A stretch of 6,808 nucleotides of DNA from Candidatus Bipolaricaulota bacterium (GTDB lineage Bacteria; Bipolaricaulota; Bipolaricaulia; Bipolaricaulales; Bipolaricaulaceae). Within the stretch, counting starts at the first letter, position 1. Each line of letters starts with the position of its first letter. The translations under genes and the position numbers were made by a program. Below are positions 1 through 4,977 of the stretch, piece by piece. The stretch spans positions 1-6,808 of the forward strand of contig JAJOKL010000093.1 of NCBI GenBank assembly GCA_021129895.1, given 5' to 3'. Under the pieces are notes generated by a model. It was not told where the DNA came from, did no database searches, and was given only the letters and a program-made list of their open reading frames with translations.

Positions 1-92
1 CCGATCGGGCCGGGATCATCGAGGAGGTGTTGGTGGAAGAGGGCCAGCCGGTGGAATACGGCCAGCCCCTGTTCCGCCTCCGCCCCACATGA
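1..92 (+). CDS. accB: Biotin carboxyl carrier protein of acetyl-CoA carboxylase, C-terminal fragment
   Basis: Only the last 29 residues are in the window, read in the frame that begins at base 3 and stops at TGA 90-92. They read DRAGIIEEVLVEEGQPVEYG followed by QPLFRLRPT. This matches the second half of a biotinyl/lipoyl domain, after the biotinylated lysine hairpin: a gly-containing turn, a V/E-rich strand and the 'G.pVeygQpLf.i.P' ending typical of AccB. The biotin-accepting Met-Lys-Met motif would lie upstream and cannot be checked. In acetyl-CoA carboxylase the carrier protein shuttles carboxybiotin from AccC to the carboxyltransferase. AccC follows on the same strand, which is the usual arrangement, although here 258 bases of repeat-filled sequence separate the two genes. 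A BCCP domain of another biotin enzyme is possible but less likely given the neighbour. Confidence 0.85.
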   Translation, partial: DRAGIIEEVLVEEGQPVEYGQPLFRLRPT

Positions 93-350
93 AACACCAC
101 GGAGCACACCGAGACTACAGAGGAATGCAACACAGGACACAAAGACGCCAAGGCACAAGGAAAAACCACCCTGACATTGCATCTATCACTGCCACCAAGA
201 CACAAAGGCACAAAGAAATTCCAAGTTTTCAATTTTGCAATCTCCCTTTGAGTCTTGGTGTCTTTGTGGTAAATGGAAGATGGGGGGCCAAATTTTTGAA
301 ACTTTGATTCTTAGCGGGCTTGGTGGTAAAAAACTCGGTGGTTAGCAATC
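93..350. repeat. Low-GC repeat island between accB and accC, with nested inverted-repeat ends
   Basis: This 258-base spacer is much richer in A+T than the genes around it and has no credible coding sequence. It is built from variants of one unit. CACCAAGACACAAAG-like stretches read forward in the left half (136-160 and 191-214; a related caccacggag stretch at 95-115). Complementary CTTGGTG/GGTGGT stretches read in the right half (247-270, 319-327, 337-342). The layout suggests nested or repeatedly decayed copies of the element that surrounds the GxxExxY gene at 4518-4972. The rightmost GGTGGT lies 8 bases before the accC start and may act as its ribosome binding site. I could not place a confident promoter here. 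Confidence 0.75.
191..270. mobile_element. Gene-less miniature copy of the GxxExxY element (both ends, no gene)
   Basis: Bases 191-214 and 247-270 form an inverted repeat matching at 19 of 24 positions, enclosing about 32 A+T-rich bases, so the transcript could fold into a long imperfect hairpin. The left arm shares a perfect 16-mer, ccaccaagacacaaag (192-207), with the left arm of the GxxExxY cassette (4520-4535). The right arm at 250-270 matches 4951-4971 at 20 of 21 positions. Having both ends in the same order, orientation and inward spacing, but no gene between them, is what a deletion derivative or MITE-like non-autonomous copy would look like. No target duplication is evident. Mobility is an inference; the repeat matches are read directly from the bases. 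Confidence 0.6.
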
Positions 351-1688
351 ATGGAAAAGGTGCTGATTGCCAATCGGGGGGAGATCGCCCTGCGGATCCT
401 GGAAGCCTGCCGGGAGGAGGGCCTGTCCGCGGTGGCGGTGTTCTCCCAGGCGGACCGGGAAGCGCTGCACGTGCGGGAAGCCCCGGAAGCGGTTTGCATC
501 GGCCCGCCCCCGGCCCCTAAGTCCTACCTGTCCATCCCGGCGCTCATGGCCGCTTGCGAGGTCACCGGCGCGGACGCCCTCCACCCGGGGTACGGCTTCC
601 TGTCCGAATCCGCTGAGCTGGCGGAGATCTGTGCCGCCCACGGGATCACGTTCATCGGCCCCCCGCCGGAGGTGCTGCGGTTAGCCGGGCACAAGGTGGC
701 CACCAAGGAGCGGGTGGCCCGGGCCGGGGTGCCGGTGCTCCCCGGATCTCCCCCGCTGGAGTCACTGGAGGAAGCGGTGTCCTGGGGGAAACGGCTGGAC
801 TACCCTCTTTTGCTCAAGGCGGCCGCCGGGGGAGGGGGGCGGGGGATCCGCCTGGTGGGGAGCGAGGAGGAGCTGCGGGCGCTGTTCCTCCGCGCCCAAG
901 AGGAGGCCCGGCTCGCCTTCGGGGACGGCACCCTGTTTCTGGAGCGGTACGTCCCCTCCCCCCGGCACGTTGAGGTTCAGATCCTGGCCGATGCCCATGG
1001 GAACGTGGTCCACTGGGGAAGCCGCGATTGCTCCGTGCAAAGGCGGCATCAGAAGCTGGTGGAGGAAGCCCCGGCGCCGGGGCTGCCCCCGGAGCTCCGA
1101 GACAGGATAGAGGCGGCCGCCGTGCTGGCCGCCAAGGCCTTGAACTACGTGGGGGCGGGCACGGTGGAGTTCCTGGTGGAGGGAGAGGAGTTCTACCTCA
1201 TCGAGCTCAACGCCCGCATCCAGGTGGAACATCCGGTGTCCGAGATGCTGGTGGGGCGAAACCTGGTGCGGGAGCAGCTGCGGGTGGCGAAGGGGGAACC
1301 TTTAGGGTACCGGCAGGACCAGATCGAGCTGGTTGGACATGCCATCGAGTGCCGGCTCAACGCCGAGGACCCGGGCCGGGACTTCCTCCCCTCCTGCGGC
1401 AGGCTTCTCATCGAGTGTCTGCCCGGGGGGATCGGGGTGAGGCTGGACACCGCCATCTTCCAGGGGATGGAGGTCACGCCGTATTACGACCCGTTACTTG
1501 CCAAATTGATCACCCACGGGGAAAACAGGGAGGAAGCTCGCATCCGCATGAACTCGGCGCTGCGCCGTTTCCGCGTCCGGGGGGTGGCCACCAACCGGGA
1601 TCTCCTGTTGGAGGTGATCGCCCATCCCGATTTCGCCGCCGGGCGGCTGTCCACGGACTTCCTTGAGCGGGTGGTTTCCTCCCCGTAG
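351..1688 (+). CDS. accC: Biotin carboxylase subunit of acetyl-CoA carboxylase
   Basis: This 445-residue protein has the normal AccC length. It catalyses ATP- and bicarbonate-dependent carboxylation of biotin on AccB, the first half-reaction of malonyl-CoA synthesis in the cytoplasm. The N-terminal biotin-carboxylase domain begins MEKVLIANRGEIALRI and contains HPGYGFLSE (78-86). The ATP-grasp domain carries K115, K156 and the glycine-rich lid AAAGGGGRG (157-165), QRRHQK (230-235), E273, and ELNARIQVEHP (285-295) with E285, N287, R289 and E293. The C-terminal domain has CRLNAEDP (334-341) and YYDPLLAKL (378-386). All catalytic positions known for E. coli AccC appear to be kept with an offset of three. 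The usual GDK around the first ATP lysine is GHK here. The start is ATG 351; the only plausible ribosome site is GGTGGT at 337-342, the end of an upstream repeat. ffh follows after 11 bases. Confidence 0.96.
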   Translation: MEKVLIANRGEIALRILEACREEGLSAVAVFSQADREALHVREAPEAVCIGPPPAPKSYLSIPALMAACEVTGADALHPGYGFLSESAELAEICAAHGITFIGPPPEVLRLAGHKVATKERVARAGVPVLPGSPPLESLEEAVSWGKRLDYPLLLKAAAGGGGRGIRLVGSEEELRALFLRAQEEARLAFGDGTLFLERYVPSPRHVEVQILADAHGNVVHWGSRDCSVQRRHQKLVEEAPAPGLPPELRDRIEAAAVLAAKALNYVGAGTVEFLVEGEEFYLIELNARIQVEHPVSEMLVGRNLVREQLRVAKGEPLGYRQDQIELVGHAIECRLNAEDPGRDFLPSCGRLLIECLPGGIGVRLDTAIFQGMEVTPYYDPLLAKLITHGENREEARIRMNSALRRFRVRGVATNRDLLLEVIAHPDFAAGRLSTDFLERVVSSP

Positions 1689-1699
1689 ACTGGCGGGCC

Positions 1700-3022
1700 G
1701 TGTTCGAATCGCTTACCGAAAGGCTGACCAATATCTTCCGCCAGCTCGGGGGAAAGGGGAAGCTGTCCGAGGCGGACGTGCGGGCCGGGCTGCGGGAGAT
1801 CCGGCAGGCCCTCCTGGCGGCCGACGTCCACTACCAGGTGGCGAGGGAGCTCCTCAAGCGAGTGGAGGAGCAGGCCATCGGTGCCAGGGTCTTGGGGTCT
1901 CTCACCCCCTCGCAGCAGCTGCTCGGGATCGTGCGGGGGGAGATGGCCCGCACCATGGGGGGCCAGGCGGCGGCCTTGGCATTGTCCGGCCGGCCGGCGG
2001 TGGTGCTCCTGGTGGGACCGGCCGGGGCGGGGAAGACCACCACCGCGGGCAAGCTGGCCCGGCACCTCACCAGGAAAGGTCGGCATCCGCTGTTGGTGTG
2101 TTGTGATCCTTTTCGTCCAGCGGCTGCCGAGCAGCTGGCCACCCTGGCCGCCCGAGTCCAGGTGCCGTTTGCGAACGCGCTGGAGCCAGTGCCGGGGCTG
2201 AAGGCTGCCCTAGCCGAGGCCCGGCGCACGCTGCGGGACGTGGTGATCGTGGACACCCCCGGGGTGCCGCCTGGGGAAGCCCCGCCGCCCTTCCTGGGGG
2301 AGCTGGTGGCCGAGGTGAAACCTGGCGACGTGCTGCTGACCCTGGACGCGTTGACCGGTCAGGAGGCGGCCCGCATCGCCGAGGCCTTCCTGCCGCTAGG
2401 GGTAACCGGGGTGGTGCTCACCAAATTGGACGGCGATGCCCGGGGCGGGGCGGCCCTGTCCCTGCCCGCCCGCATCGGCCGGCCCATCGTGCTGGTGGGG
2501 GTGGGAGAACACCCGCAAGACCTGGAGCCATTCCATCCGGAACGGATGGCGGATCGGATCCTGGGCCTGGGGGACCTCCAGGGTTTGGCTGAGCGCCTCC
2601 AGGAGGCGGCCGGCGAGCGGCTCGAGGAGACCGCGGCCCGGGTGCGGGGGGGGACGTTTACGCTCGAGGATTTTTTGGCCCAACTGGAAGCAGTGGGCAA
2701 GGCCGGGTCCCTATCGCAGCTTTTGGCCCGCATCCCGGGGGTGAAGGGGATAGCGGACGATCCCCAGTTGGAGCGCAAGCTCAAAAGGAGCCGAGCCATA
2801 ATCCAGTCCATGACGGTTGAGGAAAGGCGCAACCCCCATATAATCGGGGCCAGCCGCAAACGCCGCATCGCCCGTGGCTCAGGGACCACCGTGCAGGAGG
2901 TCAACCGGCTCCTGGCCCAATACGAACAGACCAAGAAACTGGTGAAGCGGATGCGGCGGGGGCGTATCCCGGCAGGGTTCAATCCGCTGACCGGTTCCGG
3001 GAACCGGGGGTTGGAGGATTGA
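1700..3022 (+). CDS. ffh: Signal recognition particle GTPase Ffh (SRP54 homologue) with altered GTPase motifs
   Basis: This 440-residue protein has the Ffh domain order. Residues 1-95 are the N helical bundle (ALLAADV). Residues 100-295 are the G domain, with the P-loop GPAGAGKTTT (106-115), DPFRPAAAEQL (136-146), DALTGQEA (216-223), TKLDGDARGG (241-250) and the closing EPFHPERMADRILGLGD (276-292). Residues 300-420 are the M domain, with SQLLARIPG (339-347), the SRP RNA-binding GSRKRRIARGSGT (384-396, G383 being part of IIGAS) and VQEVNRLL. It binds signal peptides on the ribosome and docks with FtsY at the membrane. Two changes stand out: the usual DTAGR is DTPGV (185-189) and the P-loop Gln of GLQGxGKT is Ala108. 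The M domain has only two methionines (371, 418), unlike mesophilic Ffh. The start is GTG 1700, 11 bases after accC, with a weak ribosome site. rpsP follows, as in Thermotoga. Confidence 0.94.
   Translation: MFESLTERLTNIFRQLGGKGKLSEADVRAGLREIRQALLAADVHYQVARELLKRVEEQAIGARVLGSLTPSQQLLGIVRGEMARTMGGQAAALALSGRPAVVLLVGPAGAGKTTTAGKLARHLTRKGRHPLLVCCDPFRPAAAEQLATLAARVQVPFANALEPVPGLKAALAEARRTLRDVVIVDTPGVPPGEAPPPFLGELVAEVKPGDVLLTLDALTGQEAARIAEAFLPLGVTGVVLTKLDGDARGGAALSLPARIGRPIVLVGVGEHPQDLEPFHPERMADRILGLGDLQGLAERLQEAAGERLEETAARVRGGTFTLEDFLAQLEAVGKAGSLSQLLARIPGVKGIADDPQLERKLKRSRAIIQSMTVEERRNPHIIGASRKRRIARGSGTTVQEVNRLLAQYEQTKKLVKRMRRGRIPAGFNPLTGSGNRGLED
2991..3007 (+). other. Short perfect hairpin at the 3' end of ffh
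   Basis: CCGGTTC (2991-2997) and GAACCGG (3001-3007) form a seven-base-pair stem with a three-base CGG loop inside the last codons of ffh. There is no following U-tract, so it is not a standard intrinsic terminator. It could protect or end-define the ffh mRNA, or be a coincidence of GC-rich coding sequence. Confidence 0.3.
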
Positions 3023-3224
3023 GAGCCCTTATAAAAACCGAGGATTCGCCCCCGGAGCGTGTTCACCCTAGGGGTGAGGGGCCTGCGGTGTAAACATGCC
3101 TGTGCCAGAGCCTACTGTCCGGCCTTTGGGTAACGGGCGGTGAGGGAAAACAGCTTTAGATGGGAACAGAACAAGAGGGCTATCCAAACCTGGATCCCAA
3201 CGGATCCAAGACTGGGGTGATAAA
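3023..3224 (+). promoter_or_regulatory. Potentially structured leader or small-RNA region between ffh and rpsP
   Basis: This 202-base non-coding stretch carries several complementary segments. AGCCCT (3024-3029) can pair with AGGGCT (3176-3181), closing a domain of about 158 bases. TCACCC (3063-3068) pairs with GGGTGA (3072-3077) over a three-base loop. TGGATCC (3191-3197) pairs with GGATCCA (3202-3208) over a CAAC loop, ending five bases before the rpsP ribosome binding site. A TATAAA hexamer occurs at 3030-3035, without a well-placed -35 box. None of this matches an RNA family I recognise; I looked for the conserved bases of SRP RNA, tmRNA and RNase P RNA and did not see them. It may be an autoregulatory leader for S16 or an unassigned small RNA. 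Confidence 0.35.
3191..3208 (+). promoter_or_regulatory. Hairpin immediately upstream of the rpsP ribosome binding site
   Basis: A perfect seven-base-pair stem, TGGATCC (3191-3197) with GGATCCA (3202-3208), has a CAAC tetraloop. The Shine-Dalgarno GGGGTGAT starts at 3214, followed by GTG at 3225. The position would let the fold influence S16 translation, but lack of a U-tract argues against a terminator. Regulation is inferred from position only. Confidence 0.35.
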
Positions 3225-3554
3225 GTGGCAGTAAGGATCAGGCTGAAGCGCGTGGGGAAGAAAAAGCAGCCCAGCTACCGCATCGTGGTGGTGGAGGCTG
3301 CTTCCAAGCGGGATGGCAAGACGATAGACGAAATCGGGCATTTCAACCCCCTGTCCGAGCCAGAAGAGATCCAGCTCGATATCGGGGCGGCTTTGGAATG
3401 GCTGCGGCGGGGGGCACAGCCTACCCCGGCCGCCCGCCGGCTCCTGTCCCGCATGGGGGTGATGAAGTCCTTCCACGAGGAGCGGTTCGGCCGTGGCACC
3501 CCGGAGGCAGCAGCCGAGGCGCCCCAAGCGGAGCAACCCAGCGAGGAGGGATGA
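3225..3554 (+). CDS. rpsP: 30S ribosomal protein S16
   Basis: This 109-residue protein begins MAVRIRLKRVGKKKQPSYRI, the canonical S16 opening, followed by VVVEAASKRDGKTIDEIGHF and NPL, and the WLRRGAQPT segment (59-67) that leads into the C-terminal helix. S16 binds 16S rRNA early in assembly of the small subunit. The core ends near residue 85. The remaining tail of about 24 residues is rich in Ala, Glu, Pro and Gly, a variable extension seen in many S16 proteins. The start codon is GTG 3225, preceded by GGGGTGAT at 3214-3221, a good match to the anti-Shine-Dalgarno complement. Its neighbours ffh upstream and khpA-like/trmD downstream are the conserved context. Confidence 0.96.
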   Translation: MAVRIRLKRVGKKKQPSYRIVVVEAASKRDGKTIDEIGHFNPLSEPEEIQLDIGAALEWLRRGAQPTPAARRLLSRMGVMKSFHEERFGRGTPEAAAEAPQAEQPSEEG

Positions 3555-3606
3555 CGGCAACTGGGCCTGCCGCCCGGGTGCTGTCCCGAGCTGGTAGGTC
3601 AGGGCC

Positions 3607-3831
3607 ATGAACAGGGTGGAGCTCGCCCGGTATCTGTTAGGGGCCATCTGCCAAGACCCAGACGAGGCCAAGGTTGAACACCTGTGGACCTCTACCGCCG
3701 ATCTAGTGTTCTTGAAGGTAACCGGATCGGCACGAAAGAGGTTGAAGCCGGAGGACCTGGCGGTTGTGGTCCGGATCCTGGAGCGGTTGGGCGGGCAGGA
3801 AGAGCGCGAGCTGGTGGTGGATCTCAAATGA
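3607..3831 (+). CDS. Small KhpA-like (KH-domain related) protein lacking the GxxG loop
   Basis: This gene encodes a 74-residue protein, the size of KhpA, a single-KH RNA-binding protein encoded beside rpsP in many bacteria. The N-terminal MNRVELARYLLGAICQDPDE resembles the opening helix and DP turn of KhpA, and the centre has a strand-like DLVFLKV. The C-terminal part (residues 46-74) fits a helix then a strand. However, the defining KH loop, normally GKxGR in KhpA, is missing: the corresponding part reads TGSARKRLKP. RNA binding through the standard cleft is therefore doubtful, although the segment is basic. The assignment leans on size, opening sequence and position. The start is ATG 3607 with a weak CAGGG ribosome site. 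The stop overlaps trmD in an ATGA, so the two are probably translationally coupled. The usual rimM between them is absent. Confidence 0.6.
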   Translation: MNRVELARYLLGAICQDPDEAKVEHLWTSTADLVFLKVTGSARKRLKPEDLAVVVRILERLGGQEERELVVDLK

Positions 3832-4556
3832 GGTTCGACATCGTCACCCTATATCCCGACATGCTGCACCCCTGTTTCTCCCAGGGGGTGCTCCTGGGGG
3901 CGCAGGAGAAAGGCTTACTCGCCATCCATCTCCATGATCTGCGCGCGTTTTCTCCTGATCCCCGGGGGATCGTGGATGACCGACCGTTCGGGGGCGGAGC
4001 AGGGATGGTAATGCGCCCCGAGCCCTTCTTCAGGGCCGTGGATGCCCTGTCCCGGGAGATCGGCACACGCCCCTACGTAATCCTGCTTTCCCCCCAAGGG
4101 GTTAGGTTCGATCAAGCCCTCGCCAAGGAGCTGGCCCGCAAAGGGGCGGTGGCCCTGTTGTGCGGCCGTTACGAAGGAGTGGACGAGCGGGTGGCGGAGC
4201 TGGCTGATCTTGAGCTTTCCATCGGGGATTACGTGCTGGCCGGGGGGGAACTTCCGGCAGCGGTAGTAGTGGAGGCCACTGCCCGGATGGTGCCCGGGGT
4301 GGTGGGCAGACACGCCTCGGCAGCCACCGACTCGTTTTACTCTGGGCCGCTTTTGGGCTATCCCCAGTACACCCGCCCCCGCAGCTTCCGGGGGTTGCGG
4401 GTGCCGGAAGTGCTGGTTTCCGGGGACCACGAGCGGATCCGCCGCTGGCGCTTGCGGCAGGCCTGGCGCAAGACCCTACAGCACCGTCCCGACCTCCTCG
4501 GCCTGAGGCTTGAACGCCACCACCAAGACACAAAGTCACGAAGGCATCCGAGATGA
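3828..4556 (+). CDS. trmD: tRNA (guanine37-N1)-methyltransferase
   Basis: This 242-residue SPOUT methyltransferase transfers a methyl group from S-adenosylmethionine to N1 of G37 in tRNAs with G36, preventing +1 frameshifting. Starting at MRFDIVTLYPDM, it shows DDRPFGGGAGMVMRPEP (50-66), VILLSPQG (84-91), the knotted cofactor-binding LLCGRYEGVDERV (110-122) and SIGDYVLAGGE (131-141), then R153 and D168 in TDSF (the catalytic Asp position of known TrmD). It also has LGYPQYTRP (176-184) and the C-terminal SGDHERIRRWRLRQAWRKT (198-216). The start is ATG 3828, overlapping the preceding stop; an in-frame start far upstream would run through khpA and is rejected. The last dozen residues (HHQDTKSRRHPR, 231-242) are encoded by the left inverted repeat of the GxxExxY element, so the native end was probably lost or displaced. 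The stop overlaps the next start. Confidence 0.96.
   Translation: MRFDIVTLYPDMLHPCFSQGVLLGAQEKGLLAIHLHDLRAFSPDPRGIVDDRPFGGGAGMVMRPEPFFRAVDALSREIGTRPYVILLSPQGVRFDQALAKELARKGAVALLCGRYEGVDERVAELADLELSIGDYVLAGGELPAAVVVEATARMVPGVVGRHASAATDSFYSGPLLGYPQYTRPRSFRGLRVPEVLVSGDHERIRRWRLRQAWRKTLQHRPDLLGLRLERHHQDTKSRRHPR
4518..4543 (+). repeat. Left terminal inverted repeat of the GxxExxY cassette
   Basis: The arm pairs with 4947-4972 at 22 of 26 positions. It lies in the coding sequence of trmD and encodes most of its unusual C-terminal tail. A 16-mer in it (4520-4535) is identical to 192-207 in the accB-accC spacer. Confidence 0.85.
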
Positions 4557-4945
4557 TCGAACTTCCCTTGTCAAAGGAGGAAGAGCGCTTGGGGAGGGAA
4601 ATTGTTGACGCTGCTTACGCTGTTCATCGCAATCTTGGCCCCGGGCTCTTGGAACACATATATGAAGTCTGTTTTTGCCATGAACTTTCCAAGAGGGGCC
4701 TCTCCTTTCGGCGTCAAGTCTCCGTTCCGATTGTGTACGACGGAATAAAATTCGACGAGGGGTTGCGGCTGGACGTGCTGGTAGAGGAATTGGTCATCTG
4801 CGAATTAAAGGCGGTCGAGACGATGAACCCGGTGTTTGTCGCTCAATTACTGACCCAGCTTAAGCTCACCGGAAAGCATCTGGTTTTTTTAATTGACTTC
4901 AATGTCCCTGTGATAAAGCAAGGAATTAAACGGGTTGTTTTGTGA
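4553..4945 (+). CDS. GxxExxY family protein, predicted PD-(D/E)XK nuclease fold
   Basis: This 130-residue protein belongs to the GxxExxY family (PDDEXK_3 type). The name motif is GLLEHIY (31-37), after the characteristic AVHRNLGPG. The nuclease-like core follows: LRLDVLVEELVICELKA (71-87), giving D74 and E84-x-K86. The later LLTQLKLTG (99-107) matches the family's Q..YLk-like segment with a Leu instead of Tyr. The C-terminal VFLIDFNVPVIKQGIKRVVL fits the final strand pair. With E34, D74, E84 and K86 all present, a metal-dependent nuclease is plausible, but no activity or pathway is established for the family as far as I know. The ATG at 4553 overlaps the trmD stop (ATGA), suggesting coupled translation. 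GC is near half, against about two-thirds around it, and inverted repeats flank it, pointing to acquisition. Confidence 0.88.
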   Translation: MIELPLSKEEERLGREIVDAAYAVHRNLGPGLLEHIYEVCFCHELSKRGLSFRRQVSVPIVYDGIKFDEGLRLDVLVEELVICELKAVETMNPVFVAQLLTQLKLTGKHLVFLIDFNVPVIKQGIKRVVL

Positions 4946-4946
4946 T

Positions 4947-4972
4947 CTTGGAGTCTTGGTGTCTTGGTGGTG
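4947..4972 (-). repeat. Right terminal inverted repeat of the GxxExxY cassette
   Basis: The arm is complementary to 4518-4543 at 22 of 26 positions. It ends in GGTGGTGA (4966-4973), which matches the ideal Shine-Dalgarno GGAGGTGA at seven of eight bases and lies five bases before the GTG start of the next gene. Bases 4951-4971 match 250-270 at 20 of 21. Confidence 0.85.
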
Positions 4973-4977
4973 ACAGA

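Larger units (their letters stand above)
4518..4972 (+). mobile_element. Candidate GxxExxY mobile cassette bounded by 26-bp inverted repeats
   Basis: A 455-bp unit begins at 4518 inside the 3' end of trmD and ends at 4972, six bases before the next start. Its arms (4518-4543 and 4947-4972) are complementary at 22 of 26 positions, including a perfect 13-bp outer core, caccaccaagaca at 4518-4530 against tgtcttggtggtg at 4960-4972. It contains one gene, a predicted PD-(D/E)XK protein, with visibly lower GC than the flanking genes. It separates trmD from the PF09936 gene, which are adjacent in Thermotoga as I recall. Both arms recur at 191-270. I see no target-site duplication. Calling it mobile is an inference from the repeat architecture, composition and broken synteny. 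Confidence 0.65.

Noticed and set aside
89..307. A 72-codon open frame in the accB-accC spacer
   Set aside because: It runs through the inverted repeats, has no ribosome site or protein-like pattern, and its residues are just the translated repeat.
186..345. The repeats before accC as a CRISPR array
   Set aside because: Units are degenerate, unevenly spaced and in both orientations; there are no uniform spacers and no cas genes.
3029..3035. TTATAAA as a -10 box for an rpsP promoter
   Set aside because: The nearest -35-like TTGGAG (3011-3016) is only about 12-13 bases away, too close for a sigma-70 promoter.
3063..3077. TCACCC-TAG-GGGTGA as the ffh terminator
   Set aside because: The stem is short and followed by GGGGCC rather than a run of T, so it is not an intrinsic terminator.
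3023..3190. The spacer after ffh as an SRP RNA, tmRNA or RNase P RNA gene
   Set aside because: I could not find the GGAAG/AGCAGCC loop of SRP RNA or the conserved blocks of the other RNAs.
3684..3827. A longer trmD reading frame starting inside khpA
   Set aside because: The added 48 residues do not resemble TrmD; the ATG at 3828 begins exactly at the conserved MRFDIVTLYP.
4942..4977. A GTG at 4942 as the start of the SPOUT methyltransferase
   Set aside because: The 12 extra residues are encoded by the repeat arm and do not fit the family; GTG 4978 has GGTGGTGA five bases upstream.
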